This document shows, piece by piece, positions 27,759-36,337 of a DNA stretch of 64,000 nt; within the stretch, counting starts at the first letter, position 1; the number at the start of each line of letters is the position of its first letter. The position numbers were made by a program, and so were the translations under genes. The notes beneath the pieces are model-generated. The model had not been told where the DNA came from and did not search any database. It was given only the letters and a program-made list of their open reading frames with translations. The stretch is from positions 1 to 64,000 of the forward strand of contig CALMAK010000011.1 in NCBI GenBank assembly GCA_937859515.1, written 5' to 3'. The stretch comes from an uncultured Candidatus Saccharibacteria bacterium (GTDB lineage Bacteria; Patescibacteriota; Saccharimonadia; Saccharimonadales; Saccharimonadaceae).

Positions 27759-28838
27759 ATGAAGGTGTTTTACGACGCACGATGGATATTGGTTGAAAAC
27801 CGCTTTGACGGTGTCAGTCGATATAGCCATGAACTAGCATGGGCATTGGCGCGCCGCAAGGACCTCGATATCACCTGGATTGTCCACGATGAACGTCAGT
27901 TAAAAAAGTTGCCAAACGGCCCTCATGTTATGGTCAACGATCCCAATAATGGGCTGGCTGAATTGGGACTGGCTCGTGATCTTAATAGGGCAGGAGCAGA
28001 GGTTGTCTACTCACCGTTTTTCGTTATGGGCACTTTGGGTAAAAAATACAAACTTATCCTGACTATTCATGACATGATCTACTTTACTCACCGCACACCA
28101 CCGCAGTGGCTGCCATGGCTCACCCGCGTTGGATGGCGATTATTTCACTTAACCTACTGGCCAATGCGCTGGCAGTTAAATCGGGCCGACCATATTGCCA
28201 CCGTCAGCCAGACTGCCAAACAAGAATTGCTGGATGCCCGTGCCACCAAGCGACCAATTACTGCCGTACCGAATGCCGTCGGAGACAATTTCTTTGCACC
28301 AGACAGCGATCATGCAAACAAAAACGGTGTCGTCTATATGGGTGCCTTCACCCCATATAAAAACGTTGAATGTGTTATCGATGCTGTCGCACTAATTCCA
28401 GACATCACACTGCACCTGATGGGAAAAATACCGCCAATTCGCCGCATTGAAATTGAACAGCGATTGAAGGAAAAGGGTATCACTAATCGTACCGTTATCT
28501 ACGACGGAGCAACCGACAACCAGTACCGTGACGCACTAGCTGAGTCGCGCTGCGCCATGAGTGCCAGCCGACTGGAAGGCTTTGGCCTACCCCTCATTGA
28601 GGCTCAACAAGCAGGTGTCCCGTTTGTGGCTGCTGATACCCCGATTTTTCATGAAATAGGACAAGACAGTGTGCTGTATTTTGATCCCGACGCACCACAA
28701 GAGGCGGCTGCACATATCAAACACTTGGCTAACCCTTCAGTCAACCGTGAGTATGTCAAAAAAGGACGCAAAAATGCCGCCCGTTATACCTGGCAAGCTA
28801 GTGCCGCCTCCGCCGCCGAGATTATTAATCATCTGTAA
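27759..28838 (+). CDS. GT4-type glycosyltransferase
   Basis: 359 residues, second GT-B enzyme, divergent from the first. MKVFYDARWILVENRFDGVSRYSHELAWAL opens the acceptor domain, and VVYMGAFTPYKNVECVIDAVA then SASRLEGFGLPLIEAQQAGVPFVAADTPIFHEI gives the donor site with EX7E. It resembles mannosyl/glucosyltransferases of the WbdA or MtfB kind. GAGGAGG lies 1 nt before the ATG region, but TACAAT (27743-27748) ends only 10 nt upstream, so little of it may be transcribed. Confidence 0.9.
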   Translation: MKVFYDARWILVENRFDGVSRYSHELAWALARRKDLDITWIVHDERQLKKLPNGPHVMVNDPNNGLAELGLARDLNRAGAEVVYSPFFVMGTLGKKYKLILTIHDMIYFTHRTPPQWLPWLTRVGWRLFHLTYWPMRWQLNRADHIATVSQTAKQELLDARATKRPITAVPNAVGDNFFAPDSDHANKNGVVYMGAFTPYKNVECVIDAVALIPDITLHLMGKIPPIRRIEIEQRLKEKGITNRTVIYDGATDNQYRDALAESRCAMSASRLEGFGLPLIEAQQAGVPFVAADTPIFHEIGQDSVLYFDPDAPQEAAAHIKHLANPSVNREYVKKGRKNAARYTWQASAASAAEIINHL

Positions 28839-28858
28839 TCTGTTACAATGTAATAACT

Positions 28859-29332
28859 ATGGCCGTGCCAAAGAAACCAGCAACCAAATCCATTCTCAAC
28901 CGCCGCGCACGGTTTGATTATGCATTAGGAGACGAGATTGTGGCTGGTCTCAGTTTGACCGGTCTTGAGGTGCGTGCTGCCCGCGATGGTCATGTGCAAC
29001 TGCGCGGATCGTTTGTAACCATCAAGGATAATGAGCTATGGCTGAATAACGCCAGCTTTAGCCTTCGGCTGAACGAGCGCGGCAACCCTGGCGCACGCAG
29101 TATCGATACTAATCCGCGCAAACTATTGGCCAGCCGTAAGCAAATCGACCAGCTAGCCGTAAATAAGAAGAATGGGCAAACCATTGTGCCGCTACGCCTT
29201 CTAACGAATGGCCGCTACATCAAACTGGTGATTGCGCTTGGTACTGGTAAAAAACGATACGACAAACGCGAGACTATCAAACGTCGCGATCAGGATCGTG
29301 AAACGCAGCGCTCTTTAAAACATTCTGCATAA
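28859..29332 (+). CDS. smpB: SsrA-binding protein SmpB
   Basis: 157 residues. The beta-barrel core has NRRARFDYALGDEIVAGLSLTGLEV and a TNGRYIKLVIALGTGKKRYDKRE segment, and the basic tail ends KRRDQDRETQRSLKHSA. It binds tmRNA in ribosome rescue. TGT-extended TACAAT (28844-28849) ends 9 nt before the ATG. The tmRNA gene is not in this window. Confidence 0.96.
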   Translation: MAVPKKPATKSILNRRARFDYALGDEIVAGLSLTGLEVRAARDGHVQLRGSFVTIKDNELWLNNASFSLRLNERGNPGARSIDTNPRKLLASRKQIDQLAVNKKNGQTIVPLRLLTNGRYIKLVIALGTGKKRYDKRETIKRRDQDRETQRSLKHSA

Positions 29333-29393
29333 CCACCTTGTGGTATACTGTAATTATCAAGAAATAATTGCCTCAACGACGGCAGGAACAATC

Positions 29394-29915
29394 ATGACAA
29401 ACGACAAATCTACCCCTGAACAACAACCAACTCAAGCACCAGCTCCTCAGCCGCAGTTTGTGCCTCAACAAGCACAAGCACAAGCACAACAAGTGCAGTA
29501 TATCGTTTCAGAGCGATCACTCGAAGGTGTCGGTGGATGGCTTATCTTCTGGATTATCGTCTTTATCCTTGGTGGTATTGGCTATATTATGATATTTTTC
29601 AACGGCATTGAGAGCGGAAGCACAGAAGCAACAGACATTCTTAGTATGATATTCTCACCACTCCTTGCTATTGGGTTTATCGGCAGTGCCGCAACTATTG
29701 CCTTGCGCAAAGCAATTGGCAAATGGATAAGTGTTGGTACGCTCGGTCTTGCCGGCCTCTTCAGTGTACTTAACATTATTATCACCGCTTCGGAAAGCCG
29801 TGTAACCAGCATTGCACTCACTATCGGGGGTGTGCTGGCGAGCCTTGTCTTTAGTGGCGCAATGATTCTTTATTTCTTTGCTTCAAAGCGCGTCAAGCAA
29901 ACATTAACGAAATAA
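29394..29915 (+). CDS. Four-span membrane protein, DUF2569-like
   Basis: 173 residues. A Gln/Pro/Ala-rich cytoplasmic N-terminus (~40 residues) precedes SLEGVGGWLIFWIIVF, the opening seen in DUF2569-type proteins, and four membrane helices in total. It ends KRVKQTLTK. I chose ATG 29394 with AGGAA 6 nt upstream over an upstream start at 29340, which would add a stretch overlapping the promoter (TATACT at about 29345). Confidence 0.75.
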   Translation: MTNDKSTPEQQPTQAPAPQPQFVPQQAQAQAQQVQYIVSERSLEGVGGWLIFWIIVFILGGIGYIMIFFNGIESGSTEATDILSMIFSPLLAIGFIGSAATIALRKAIGKWISVGTLGLAGLFSVLNIIITASESRVTSIALTIGGVLASLVFSGAMILYFFASKRVKQTLTK

Positions 29916-29935
29916 TCACATCGTCTAAAAGTAAT

Positions 29936-29963
29936 GAGCCCTGCACCAATTGGTGCAGGGCTC
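29936..29963. terminator. 28-bp perfect palindrome between convergent genes
   Basis: 14-bp arms with no loop spacer (29936-29949/29950-29963). It ends transcription for the GC-rich gene on the minus strand and possibly for the membrane protein on the plus strand. Confidence 0.75.
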
Positions 29964-29968
29964 TCTGT

Positions 29969-30358
29969 TCATGTGGACAGCGATCTGGTGTGCAGGCCGG
30001 GACCCGCCTTCAGCGACACATGACGATCCTCAAAGAAGAACGTTGCCACGTAGAGCCCGCGGCGGGCGTCGTAGGAACGGTAGATCACCGCCTCTGTGCC
30101 TGCCGCAACATCCAGCGTCAGATGGCGAATCGCCTCCTTGACCTGCGCGTAGGTCCCGTCCGATCGCTTCTCTGAGGTGATCTTGTAAACAGGGAACCGC
30201 ATGCGCGTGTTTCGCCTGATCACCGTCCGGATATTGCGATTGTAGTACGGACCCGGAGGACGCTCATTGCGATCAGCGATAAGCCCGCTCAACCACTGCT
30301 CTCCATCGATCTCCATGAAGGTACCTGCCACCACATCGGTGGCAATCAAAGTACTCAT
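29969..30358 (-). CDS. Hypothetical protein of GC-rich single-gene unit, 129 aa
   Basis: Soluble, beta-rich and basic, with no cysteine. Visible pieces are GTFMEIDGEQWLSGLIADRNERPPGPYYNRN and a C-terminal YVATFFFEDRHVSLKAGPG. No family is recognised. The start at 30358 follows GGAAAGGAAGGG, while the longer frame to 30400 would cover the leader. Codons favour G/C at third positions. Bases 29963-29970 (overlapping the stop) and 30377-30384 (leader) are complementary and could pair the two mRNA ends. Confidence 0.75.
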   Translation of the reverse strand: MSTLIATDVVAGTFMEIDGEQWLSGLIADRNERPPGPYYNRNIRTVIRRNTRMRFPVYKITSEKRSDGTYAQVKEAIRHLTLDVAAGTEAVIYRSYDARRGLYVATFFFEDRHVSLKAGPGLHTRSLST

Positions 30359-30391
30359 ACCCTTCCTTTCCTCAGCGAACAGAGTGAAGAC

Positions 30392-30420
30392 ATAATACAA
30401 TGATAGAATAAAACTGTCAA
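30392..30420 (-). promoter_or_regulatory. Promoter TTGACA-17-TATTAT
   Basis: On the minus strand the -35 is 30415-30420 and the -10 is 30392-30397. It drives the 129-aa GC-rich gene with a ~27-nt leader. It lies back-to-back with the xthA -10 (TACACT, 30428-30433). Confidence 0.75.
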
Positions 30421-30440
30421 TCGGTGGTACACTATACTAC

Positions 30441-31232
30441 ATGAAATTATATTCTTGGAACGTCAACGGCATCCGCGCTGTCATTAAAAAAGGAGCTTTT
30501 CAAGACTTCATAGCCAGCCATCAACCCGACATTCTATGCCTACAAGAAACGAAGGCGCGTCAAGGCCAAGCAGAAATCGACCTCTCTGAATACGAAGAAT
30601 ATTGGAACAGCGCCGACAAGGCAGGGTATAGTGGCACTGCCATCTTTACAAAGATAAAACCCATTGCCGTCATCAATGATATTCCAGGGGAATTTACTGC
30701 CGCAGCCGGCTTGATGCCCGACGCATACGGTGACAGTAATGCCGAGGGGCGCGTTATTGCCGCAGAATTCGAAGAATATTACGTGGTTACCGCTTACACA
30801 CCGAACGCCAAGGATGGGTTACTGCGCATTGCACTACGCCAGCAGTTTGACCGGGCGATGATATTATACTGCGCAGACCTTCAAAAGAAAAAACCCGTAT
30901 TGTATTGCGGCGATATGAACGTCGCGCACACCGAGGACGATCTTGCTAACCCAAAGGCAAATAAGGGTAAAAAAGGCTTTTCTAATGAAGAGCGTACCGG
31001 CTTTGACGCATGGCTCGCAGCTGGCTTTACCGATACATTTCGTATCTTCACCCAAGGCAACGGCCACTACAGTTGGTGGAGCCACTTCGCAAAATCTCGA
31101 GAACGAAATGTCGGTTGGCGGATTGACTATTGGCTAGTGTCGACTTCGTTTAAACACCACGTAAAAAACGCCGAAATCCATGCCACACAACTAGGCAGCG
31201 ATCATTGCCCCGTCAGTATTGAGGTAGAATAG
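30441..31232 (+). CDS. xthA: Exodeoxyribonuclease III
   Basis: 263 residues of the exonuclease III/AP-endonuclease family. MKLYSWNVNGIRA, CLQETK (metal Glu), YCGDMNVAHTE, WRIDYWLVS and LGSDHCPVSIEVE are all present. It repairs abasic sites and trims 3' ends in base excision repair. TGG-extended TACACT ends 7 nt before the ATG. The HAD gene follows after 5 nt. Confidence 0.96.
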   Translation: MKLYSWNVNGIRAVIKKGAFQDFIASHQPDILCLQETKARQGQAEIDLSEYEEYWNSADKAGYSGTAIFTKIKPIAVINDIPGEFTAAAGLMPDAYGDSNAEGRVIAAEFEEYYVVTAYTPNAKDGLLRIALRQQFDRAMILYCADLQKKKPVLYCGDMNVAHTEDDLANPKANKGKKGFSNEERTGFDAWLAAGFTDTFRIFTQGNGHYSWWSHFAKSRERNVGWRIDYWLVSTSFKHHVKNAEIHATQLGSDHCPVSIEVE

Positions 31233-31237
31233 TTACT

Positions 31238-31966
31238 ATGAAGAAATTTGCCGCATTTGATATCGACGGAACATTATTCCGCAGTGGACTGTACCGCGAA
31301 GTATTTTATGAGTTGTACAAAATGGGGGTTCTGCCAAACGACCTGACCGAACAAACTACAGAAAAGCACCGCGAATGGCGCCACCGCATCCACGGCAACG
31401 CCTTTGAGGAATTTGAACAACTTATGGTGGTAGGACTTGATTCACATCTCAGCAAACTACGCATTACCGACTACGAAGCGGCCGTGACGCGCGTCCTCAA
31501 CAAAAAGGCTGAGAACGTCTACGTCTATACACGCGACCTCCTGAAAAAGCTTCAAGACGAAGGCTACTTTACTATTGCCATTAGTGGCTCGCAGCACGAG
31601 CTGGTTGAACCTTTCGCCAAGCGGTACGGTTTTCACGCCTGGGTTGGTGCAGAATGGGAGCGTGGCGAAGAGTTCTTTACCGGTAATGTCACACGGACTC
31701 ACACTGGCAAAGATGCAATCGTTCAACGACTTGTGACCGAACACAACTTAACATTCGACAACAGTTACGCCGTAGGTGATAGCAACGGCGACAGTGGCAT
31801 GTTAGAGTTAGTCGAACACCCCATTGCGTTCAATCCTACGCACGAGCTGCTCGAAAAGGCGCTGATAAACGGATGGAGAATCGTGATTGAACGCAAGAAC
31901 ACCAGCTACGAGCTAGAAAAGAGGGAAGATGGAAACACCATACTGGCGCAAGCAAACCGCCACTAA
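31238..31966 (+). CDS. HAD-superfamily phosphatase (SerB-like, subclass IB)
   Basis: 242 residues. Motif I FDIDGTLF has nucleophile Asp8 and Asp10, motif II is AISGSQ, a Lys lies in THTGKDAIV, and motif IV is GDSNGDSGML. The helical cap sits between motifs I and II, as in phosphoserine-phosphatase-like enzymes. Substrate is unknown. It overlaps the next gene by 38 nt, which suggests coupled translation. Confidence 0.9.
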   Translation: MKKFAAFDIDGTLFRSGLYREVFYELYKMGVLPNDLTEQTTEKHREWRHRIHGNAFEEFEQLMVVGLDSHLSKLRITDYEAAVTRVLNKKAENVYVYTRDLLKKLQDEGYFTIAISGSQHELVEPFAKRYGFHAWVGAEWERGEEFFTGNVTRTHTGKDAIVQRLVTEHNLTFDNSYAVGDSNGDSGMLELVEHPIAFNPTHELLEKALINGWRIVIERKNTSYELEKREDGNTILAQANRH

Positions 31967-32717
31967 GCCACTGTTTCCCGATATCGAATGGAACAAGCCC
32001 GAACGTCATGATCAGGCGGGCCGCCTCGTGATTATTGGCGGCAATAAACTTGGCTTTACTGGGGTTGCCGAAGCATACTCCGTTGCTCAAGCCGCAGGTG
32101 TTGGTGAAGTGCGTGCGCTATTACCTGATGCCCTAAAAAAGACCATTCCCACCTCCATCTCCGATACTATCTTCGCGCCGACCAACCCAAGCGGCAGCCT
32201 ATCTCGCGATGCGCTGAATGAAATGCGTGCATTAGGACAGTGGGCGAATGGTGTTGTTTTAATTGGCGATGCAGGCCGCAACAGTGAAACAGCATTACTA
32301 TATGACGATTTTATCCGTGACTACACCGGACAATTGACTATCACACGTGATGCGATTGATCTGGTAAAAAATAATGCGTCCCTGCTGGTTGAGCGTCCCG
32401 ATACCGTATTAGTTGCCTCATTTGCCCAAGTCCAAAAGCTTTTTCAAAGTGTCTACTACCCGAAAATACTCACTTTCAATATGCACCTCGCACAGCTAGT
32501 CGAGGCGCTACATAAATTCACCATCACCTATCCAATCACTATTGTCACACTTCATCGTGACACTCTCATTATGTCCTCTGGCGGTAATGTCATCACGCAA
32601 GACTGGGATAGTCCTATGTTAATCTGGCGCGGTACAGTTGCCACACGGGCAGCCTGCTATTACCTATGGAGTCCATCCAGCCCTCTTGAATCGATTGCAA
32701 CCAGCATTACTCTATAA
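31929..32717 (+). CDS. Ribokinase-like protein related to NnrD (NAD(P)H-hydrate dehydratase)
   Basis: 262 residues. GRLVIIGGNKLGFTGVAEAYSVAQAAGVGEVRALLPDALKK matches the opening of the YjeF C-terminal/NnrD fold, which repairs hydrated NAD(P)H using ADP or ATP. The phosphate-binding GGNG/GTGD-type motif expected near the C-terminus is not clear, being replaced around SSGGNVITQDWDSPML. It may be a divergent or altered-activity member. The start has GAGGGAAG directly upstream, inside the HAD gene. Confidence 0.6.
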   Translation: METPYWRKQTATKPLFPDIEWNKPERHDQAGRLVIIGGNKLGFTGVAEAYSVAQAAGVGEVRALLPDALKKTIPTSISDTIFAPTNPSGSLSRDALNEMRALGQWANGVVLIGDAGRNSETALLYDDFIRDYTGQLTITRDAIDLVKNNASLLVERPDTVLVASFAQVQKLFQSVYYPKILTFNMHLAQLVEALHKFTITYPITIVTLHRDTLIMSSGGNVITQDWDSPMLIWRGTVATRAACYYLWSPSSPLESIATSITL

Positions 32718-32752
32718 TTGCATAAAAAACAATAATATTGTATTATTAAACG

Positions 32753-33271
32753 ATGCGAGACAGCGTCCATATTCGTCGCTTTGTTCATCCTGAGTCGATT
32801 CCATCACTCAGGTTTCGTTTTCGTGCCAAGAAAGAATTTGGTCGACTTGGACTTGAAATGGCCTCTAGTCATAATCTCCACACTACTATCATTCATGAAC
32901 GGAATTTTACAGGATCAATGCAAGACATAGCCGACGCTATGCGCCAGCAGCCAGGATCTACCGACCAGCCTATTGACGCACACGTCATTGGAGGCGGGGC
33001 AATCGGGCGTAATCGAATCACTCAAACATCATGGTTTGCGCTATTACTCGACAATAACGATCTTGACCGGGATTTCGAACGATTTAACCGACTATCGGAC
33101 GATACCCACTCGGAAATATTCATTCCTCATGTCACGCTGTTCAAGACGACCAACCCGACTTCCCCCGCCGAGTCAGATGCCATCGGTGAATGGATTCAAG
33201 ATAACGCACCTCGCAGCATACACCTAAAGCCCATCAGTGCCTCCTGGTCTGTTCGAAACGAAGATTCTTAG
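32753..33271 (+). CDS. 2H phosphoesterase-like protein
   Basis: 172 residues. Two HXTX motifs (LHTTI near residue 43 and PHVTLF near 124) are spaced as in the 2H superfamily (LigT/ThpR 2'-5' RNA ligase, cyclic phosphodiesterases). An N-terminal RRFVHPESIPSLRFRFRAKKEFGR and a C-terminal ISASWSVRNED agree with the two-lobed fold. It would hydrolyse 2',3'-cyclic or 2'-5' phosphodiesters, but the substrate is not known. It has its own -10 (TATTAT, 32741-32746) 6 nt before the ATG. Confidence 0.7.
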   Translation: MRDSVHIRRFVHPESIPSLRFRFRAKKEFGRLGLEMASSHNLHTTIIHERNFTGSMQDIADAMRQQPGSTDQPIDAHVIGGGAIGRNRITQTSWFALLLDNNDLDRDFERFNRLSDDTHSEIFIPHVTLFKTTNPTSPAESDAIGEWIQDNAPRSIHLKPISASWSVRNEDS

Positions 33272-33305
33272 CCAGTAGAATATATGGCATCCCCTCTGAA
33301 TATGG

Positions 33306-33311
33306 TACAAT
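33306..33311 (+). promoter_or_regulatory. -10 element of tRNA-Leu
   Basis: A TGG-extended TACAAT lies 29 nt before the mature tRNA 5' end. Confidence 0.5.
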
Positions 33312-33340
33312 ACGAGGGTAACTACGCTTGCGCTCCACAC

Positions 33341-33427
33341 GCCGCGGTGGTGGAATTGGTAGACACGTTAGACTCAAAATCTGATGTCCAATAGGACGTG
33401 CCGGTTCAAGTCCGGCTCGCGGTACCA
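33341..33427 (+). tRNA. tRNA-Leu (anticodon CAA)
   Basis: 87 nt with encoded CCA. The acceptor arm has the G1-U72 pair also seen in E. coli tRNA-Leu. The D-loop is GGAATTGGTAGACAC, the anticodon loop CTCAAAA gives CAA, a long variable arm follows, and the T arm is GCCGG/TTCAAGT/CCGGC. It reads UUG codons. The sortase gene starts 24 nt downstream with no terminator between, so both are probably on one transcript. Confidence 0.95.
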
Positions 33428-33451
33428 GCGCAGTCGTAGTTGAAAGAAATT

Positions 33452-34762
33452 ATGAAACCAGATGAAGACACATCAAGTAGGCGAGTGGGCACGCCGCTAC
33501 ATGGACAGCGGTCGTTTGTTCATACGCCTCCATCTCGAGACCCACAGTATCGCCAACAAGAAGCTGCTGCTGCTATTATTCGGTCGCAGCTTGATTCGAT
33601 TTATGCTGGAGATTCATCACAAACCCCAGAACAAAAATCTCATTCGACACCGGCCGCGGCCCCTGCACAAACCCAAACACCAGCAACGCCCCCTCAGCAC
33701 GCCGCGTCCGCACAGCCCCAAAGCGATACCAGCAATCTTGCCGTAGTCAACCCATACGAGCGTACTCATACGCCACAAACCGCCATCAAACCAGATCAAT
33801 GGAAGGCATACCATAGCGCATGGCAAGATTACTATCGTCGTTACTATGAAGGGTACTATACGCGTCAAGTTACTACCGCAAAAAATACCACTCCAGCGGT
33901 TCAAACAACAATCCCCAAAGAAGCATTCGGCAGTAAAGTTGAACAACCTGAGGAGCCCATCAGAAAAACTGGTCCCATGACACGCAACGAAGCCATGCAG
34001 GATCTGCGTGCCAAATTGCTAGCCAAGGTTGAAAAATCGGCCAAAAAGGCACGAAAAAGTCGCCACTTCGTTCCAGTTATCGCCGCACTAGGCGTCGTGT
34101 TGATCTTTGGTTTTCTGCAATACAATCAATTACTTATCGCCAACGTAAAGGCGTACATTACCCCAGGCAGTATTGATCCACAAAATATTATTGTTGACCC
34201 TGCCAGTACTGTCTCAGTAGGACCCGAGCCTCGCCTTATTATTCCGAAGATAAATGTCGATACACCCGTATTTTACGACATCCCAACCGACAAGGCTTCG
34301 CAAGACAAAGCAATGGAAAACGGCGTCGCACACTTTGGTATTCCCGGCGCCAACAGTCATCCGGGTCAAATCGGCAATACCGTCCTATCGGGACATAGCA
34401 GTAATGACGTCTTTGCAGCAGGTGATTATAAGTTCATCTTTATGCAGCTTGAGAAACTTGAAGTAGGCGACACTATCTATGCCAATTATGAAGGCAAGCG
34501 CTATACCTATGTAATCACGAAAAAAGAAGTCGTTTTACCGAGCCAAGTCGACCAATTAATCTATGAAACCAACAAGCCTGTTATGACACTGATTACGTGC
34601 ACACCCCTTGGCACGGCGCTCAAGCGACTTCTCGTGACAGCCGAACAAGTATATCCTACAAGTGGTTTTGCCCCAGCACCAACCAATACGGGCGGATCAT
34701 CACAGGCAACCATTCCTGGACAAGGGCAGCCCACCGTTATTGAACGAATCTTCGGATCGTAA
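33452..34762 (+). CDS. Membrane-anchored sortase
   Basis: About 436 residues. A long cytoplasmic Pro/Gln-rich and then charged N-terminus (~200 residues) precedes one membrane helix (~205-222). The sortase beta-barrel has the catalytic His in SGHSSND (~315), Cys in TLITCTP (~383) and Arg a few residues on (GTALKRLLV). It is a transpeptidase that would anchor surface proteins or assemble pili; class D/E-like by the TLxTC motif. The ATG 33452 is preferred over TTG 33440. The unusually long cytoplasmic tail is Pro-rich and probably disordered. Confidence 0.9.
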   Translation: MKPDEDTSSRRVGTPLHGQRSFVHTPPSRDPQYRQQEAAAAIIRSQLDSIYAGDSSQTPEQKSHSTPAAAPAQTQTPATPPQHAASAQPQSDTSNLAVVNPYERTHTPQTAIKPDQWKAYHSAWQDYYRRYYEGYYTRQVTTAKNTTPAVQTTIPKEAFGSKVEQPEEPIRKTGPMTRNEAMQDLRAKLLAKVEKSAKKARKSRHFVPVIAALGVVLIFGFLQYNQLLIANVKAYITPGSIDPQNIIVDPASTVSVGPEPRLIIPKINVDTPVFYDIPTDKASQDKAMENGVAHFGIPGANSHPGQIGNTVLSGHSSNDVFAAGDYKFIFMQLEKLEVGDTIYANYEGKRYTYVITKKEVVLPSQVDQLIYETNKPVMTLITCTPLGTALKRLLVTAEQVYPTSGFAPAPTNTGGSSQATIPGQGQPTVIERIFGS

Positions 34763-34771
34763 CGACCTCAA

Positions 34772-36220
34772 TTACTTAAGAATCATACGGAAGCGTTGCA
34801 ATTGAACCGCTTCACCATCTGCGCCGTCACCAATAGAATAAAGATATGTGCCATTTCGACTCAGCACACCCTTGTGTGCACCGCTTACCGCAGTAAGATC
34901 ATGCTTGTTTGTTCCATCAATATCACGCATCGTCAATATGCCATCGACAATCAGTCCAAGGTGCATTGAATCAAGCCAATAAAGATCCTTAGCGGCAACG
35001 GGAATATCAACAGTGCTAAAGAGTTTACGCTCGAGACTATAGCTCGTAAATGACGTCTCTGATCGTGCCAGTACATATGATCCGACATCGTTAAACTCAA
35101 CTTGAGTAATAGCTGCGGGCAGCGTCTTCTCAGTGATACGCTCAAGCCCCTTGATGCCTTGATCATAGTGCCCTTTATATAGTGTTAGTTTTGTACCATC
35201 GGCGATTGCCGTATAGGTCGATCCGTAATAGGTACTGGTCGCGATTGACAGGGAAGTATCTTGCTTTACCGTTTTAAGGATAGTAGGTTCATTGTCTCCC
35301 TCATGATATATTCCAGCAATCCGAGAGTTGACGCCTTCATTATGCACCTGTGCAGTAAAGGCAATCGTATTTGTATCATACAAAGAAAATTTTTCAACAC
35401 CGCTCACAAGACTGCGCGATACCGTTCCACCGGAAATGTCTACTTTTCGCAAGCTGCCTTCGGAGACGATATAGAGAATGTTACCCGAGCGTCCCGACAG
35501 TACCGCCTGCGTAATTGGCAGCGAAAACTCACGCGAGACATTTACCGACTGATCAGGGTTGCGTGTATCAACGACCAGAACATCTGTTTTATCACCGAGT
35601 GTATAGCGCACCAATATATACCGTCCGCCCTCATCCCAGCCTCCCAATGAGAATGTCGGCACCTGGCCCTCAGCCGGTTCGTCAAATAACGTAGACGAGA
35701 GAATAATATCTTTGCCTGATGGCTGGTCACGAGCAATGTCAACCAAGCGGAATACCGGACGCGACTGGTCATACTGTAATATTATTGATTTCTTATCAGG
35801 TGCTGCCGATGAGGCAGCAACCGAGGCGTAGGTACTGATGGGCTGGTTCACACGCTTTTGCGGCACAAGACGCGCATAATTCAGCCAGACAAGACTACCT
35901 TCAGGAACCTTTGTCGTAAGTTTCCATGATTCATACCCATCACGATGTATCATAAAGGAATGTTCACCTGGATCAACTGATTGCTTAGTTGAAGTTCGAG
36001 AACTCAGTTGCGACCCGTCAATCGTAACATTTGCCCCCGACGGAATTGAGGCAAACTGCATGAGACCACGCTGTTCCAGCGTGCCTGTTTCGCGGTTAAA
36101 ACCATAGTTAGCCACCACCAACACCAATAACGCAACAACCACTACAACCGTGACGGACATCACTGAATATAATGCAAACAATTGAAGGCGCTGAGTGCGT
36201 TTTGAAGGTCGTTTATACAT
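34772..36220 (-). CDS. PEGA-domain surface protein with propeller-like region
   Basis: 482 residues. A short cytoplasmic basic N-terminus and one membrane helix (~16-38) precede a PEGA domain (~58-120: SIPSGANVTIDG then VDPGEHSFMIHRDGYESW). The remaining ~350 residues contain repeated strand patterns (DKKSIILQYD, GGRYILVRYT, GNILYIVSE, GTYLYSIGDG) like a WD40/TolB-type beta-propeller. It is probably exposed outside the membrane. Its gene ends 9 nt from the convergent sortase stop. TGG-extended TATACT (~36234) lies 13 nt before the ATG. Confidence 0.85.
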   Translation of the reverse strand: MYKRPSKRTQRLQLFALYSVMSVTVVVVVALLVLVVANYGFNRETGTLEQRGLMQFASIPSGANVTIDGSQLSSRTSTKQSVDPGEHSFMIHRDGYESWKLTTKVPEGSLVWLNYARLVPQKRVNQPISTYASVAASSAAPDKKSIILQYDQSRPVFRLVDIARDQPSGKDIILSSTLFDEPAEGQVPTFSLGGWDEGGRYILVRYTLGDKTDVLVVDTRNPDQSVNVSREFSLPITQAVLSGRSGNILYIVSEGSLRKVDISGGTVSRSLVSGVEKFSLYDTNTIAFTAQVHNEGVNSRIAGIYHEGDNEPTILKTVKQDTSLSIATSTYYGSTYTAIADGTKLTLYKGHYDQGIKGLERITEKTLPAAITQVEFNDVGSYVLARSETSFTSYSLERKLFSTVDIPVAAKDLYWLDSMHLGLIVDGILTMRDIDGTNKHDLTAVSGAHKGVLSRNGTYLYSIGDGADGEAVQLQRFRMILK

Positions 36221-36337
36221 AATGAATACCTTTAGTATACCATTTTATTGTTTTTTACTTGCATATTTCGCCACGTATTACTACTATAGATTGCAGGAGA
36301 AACCACAAGCGTTTCACACACTAAACTGCGAGATACA

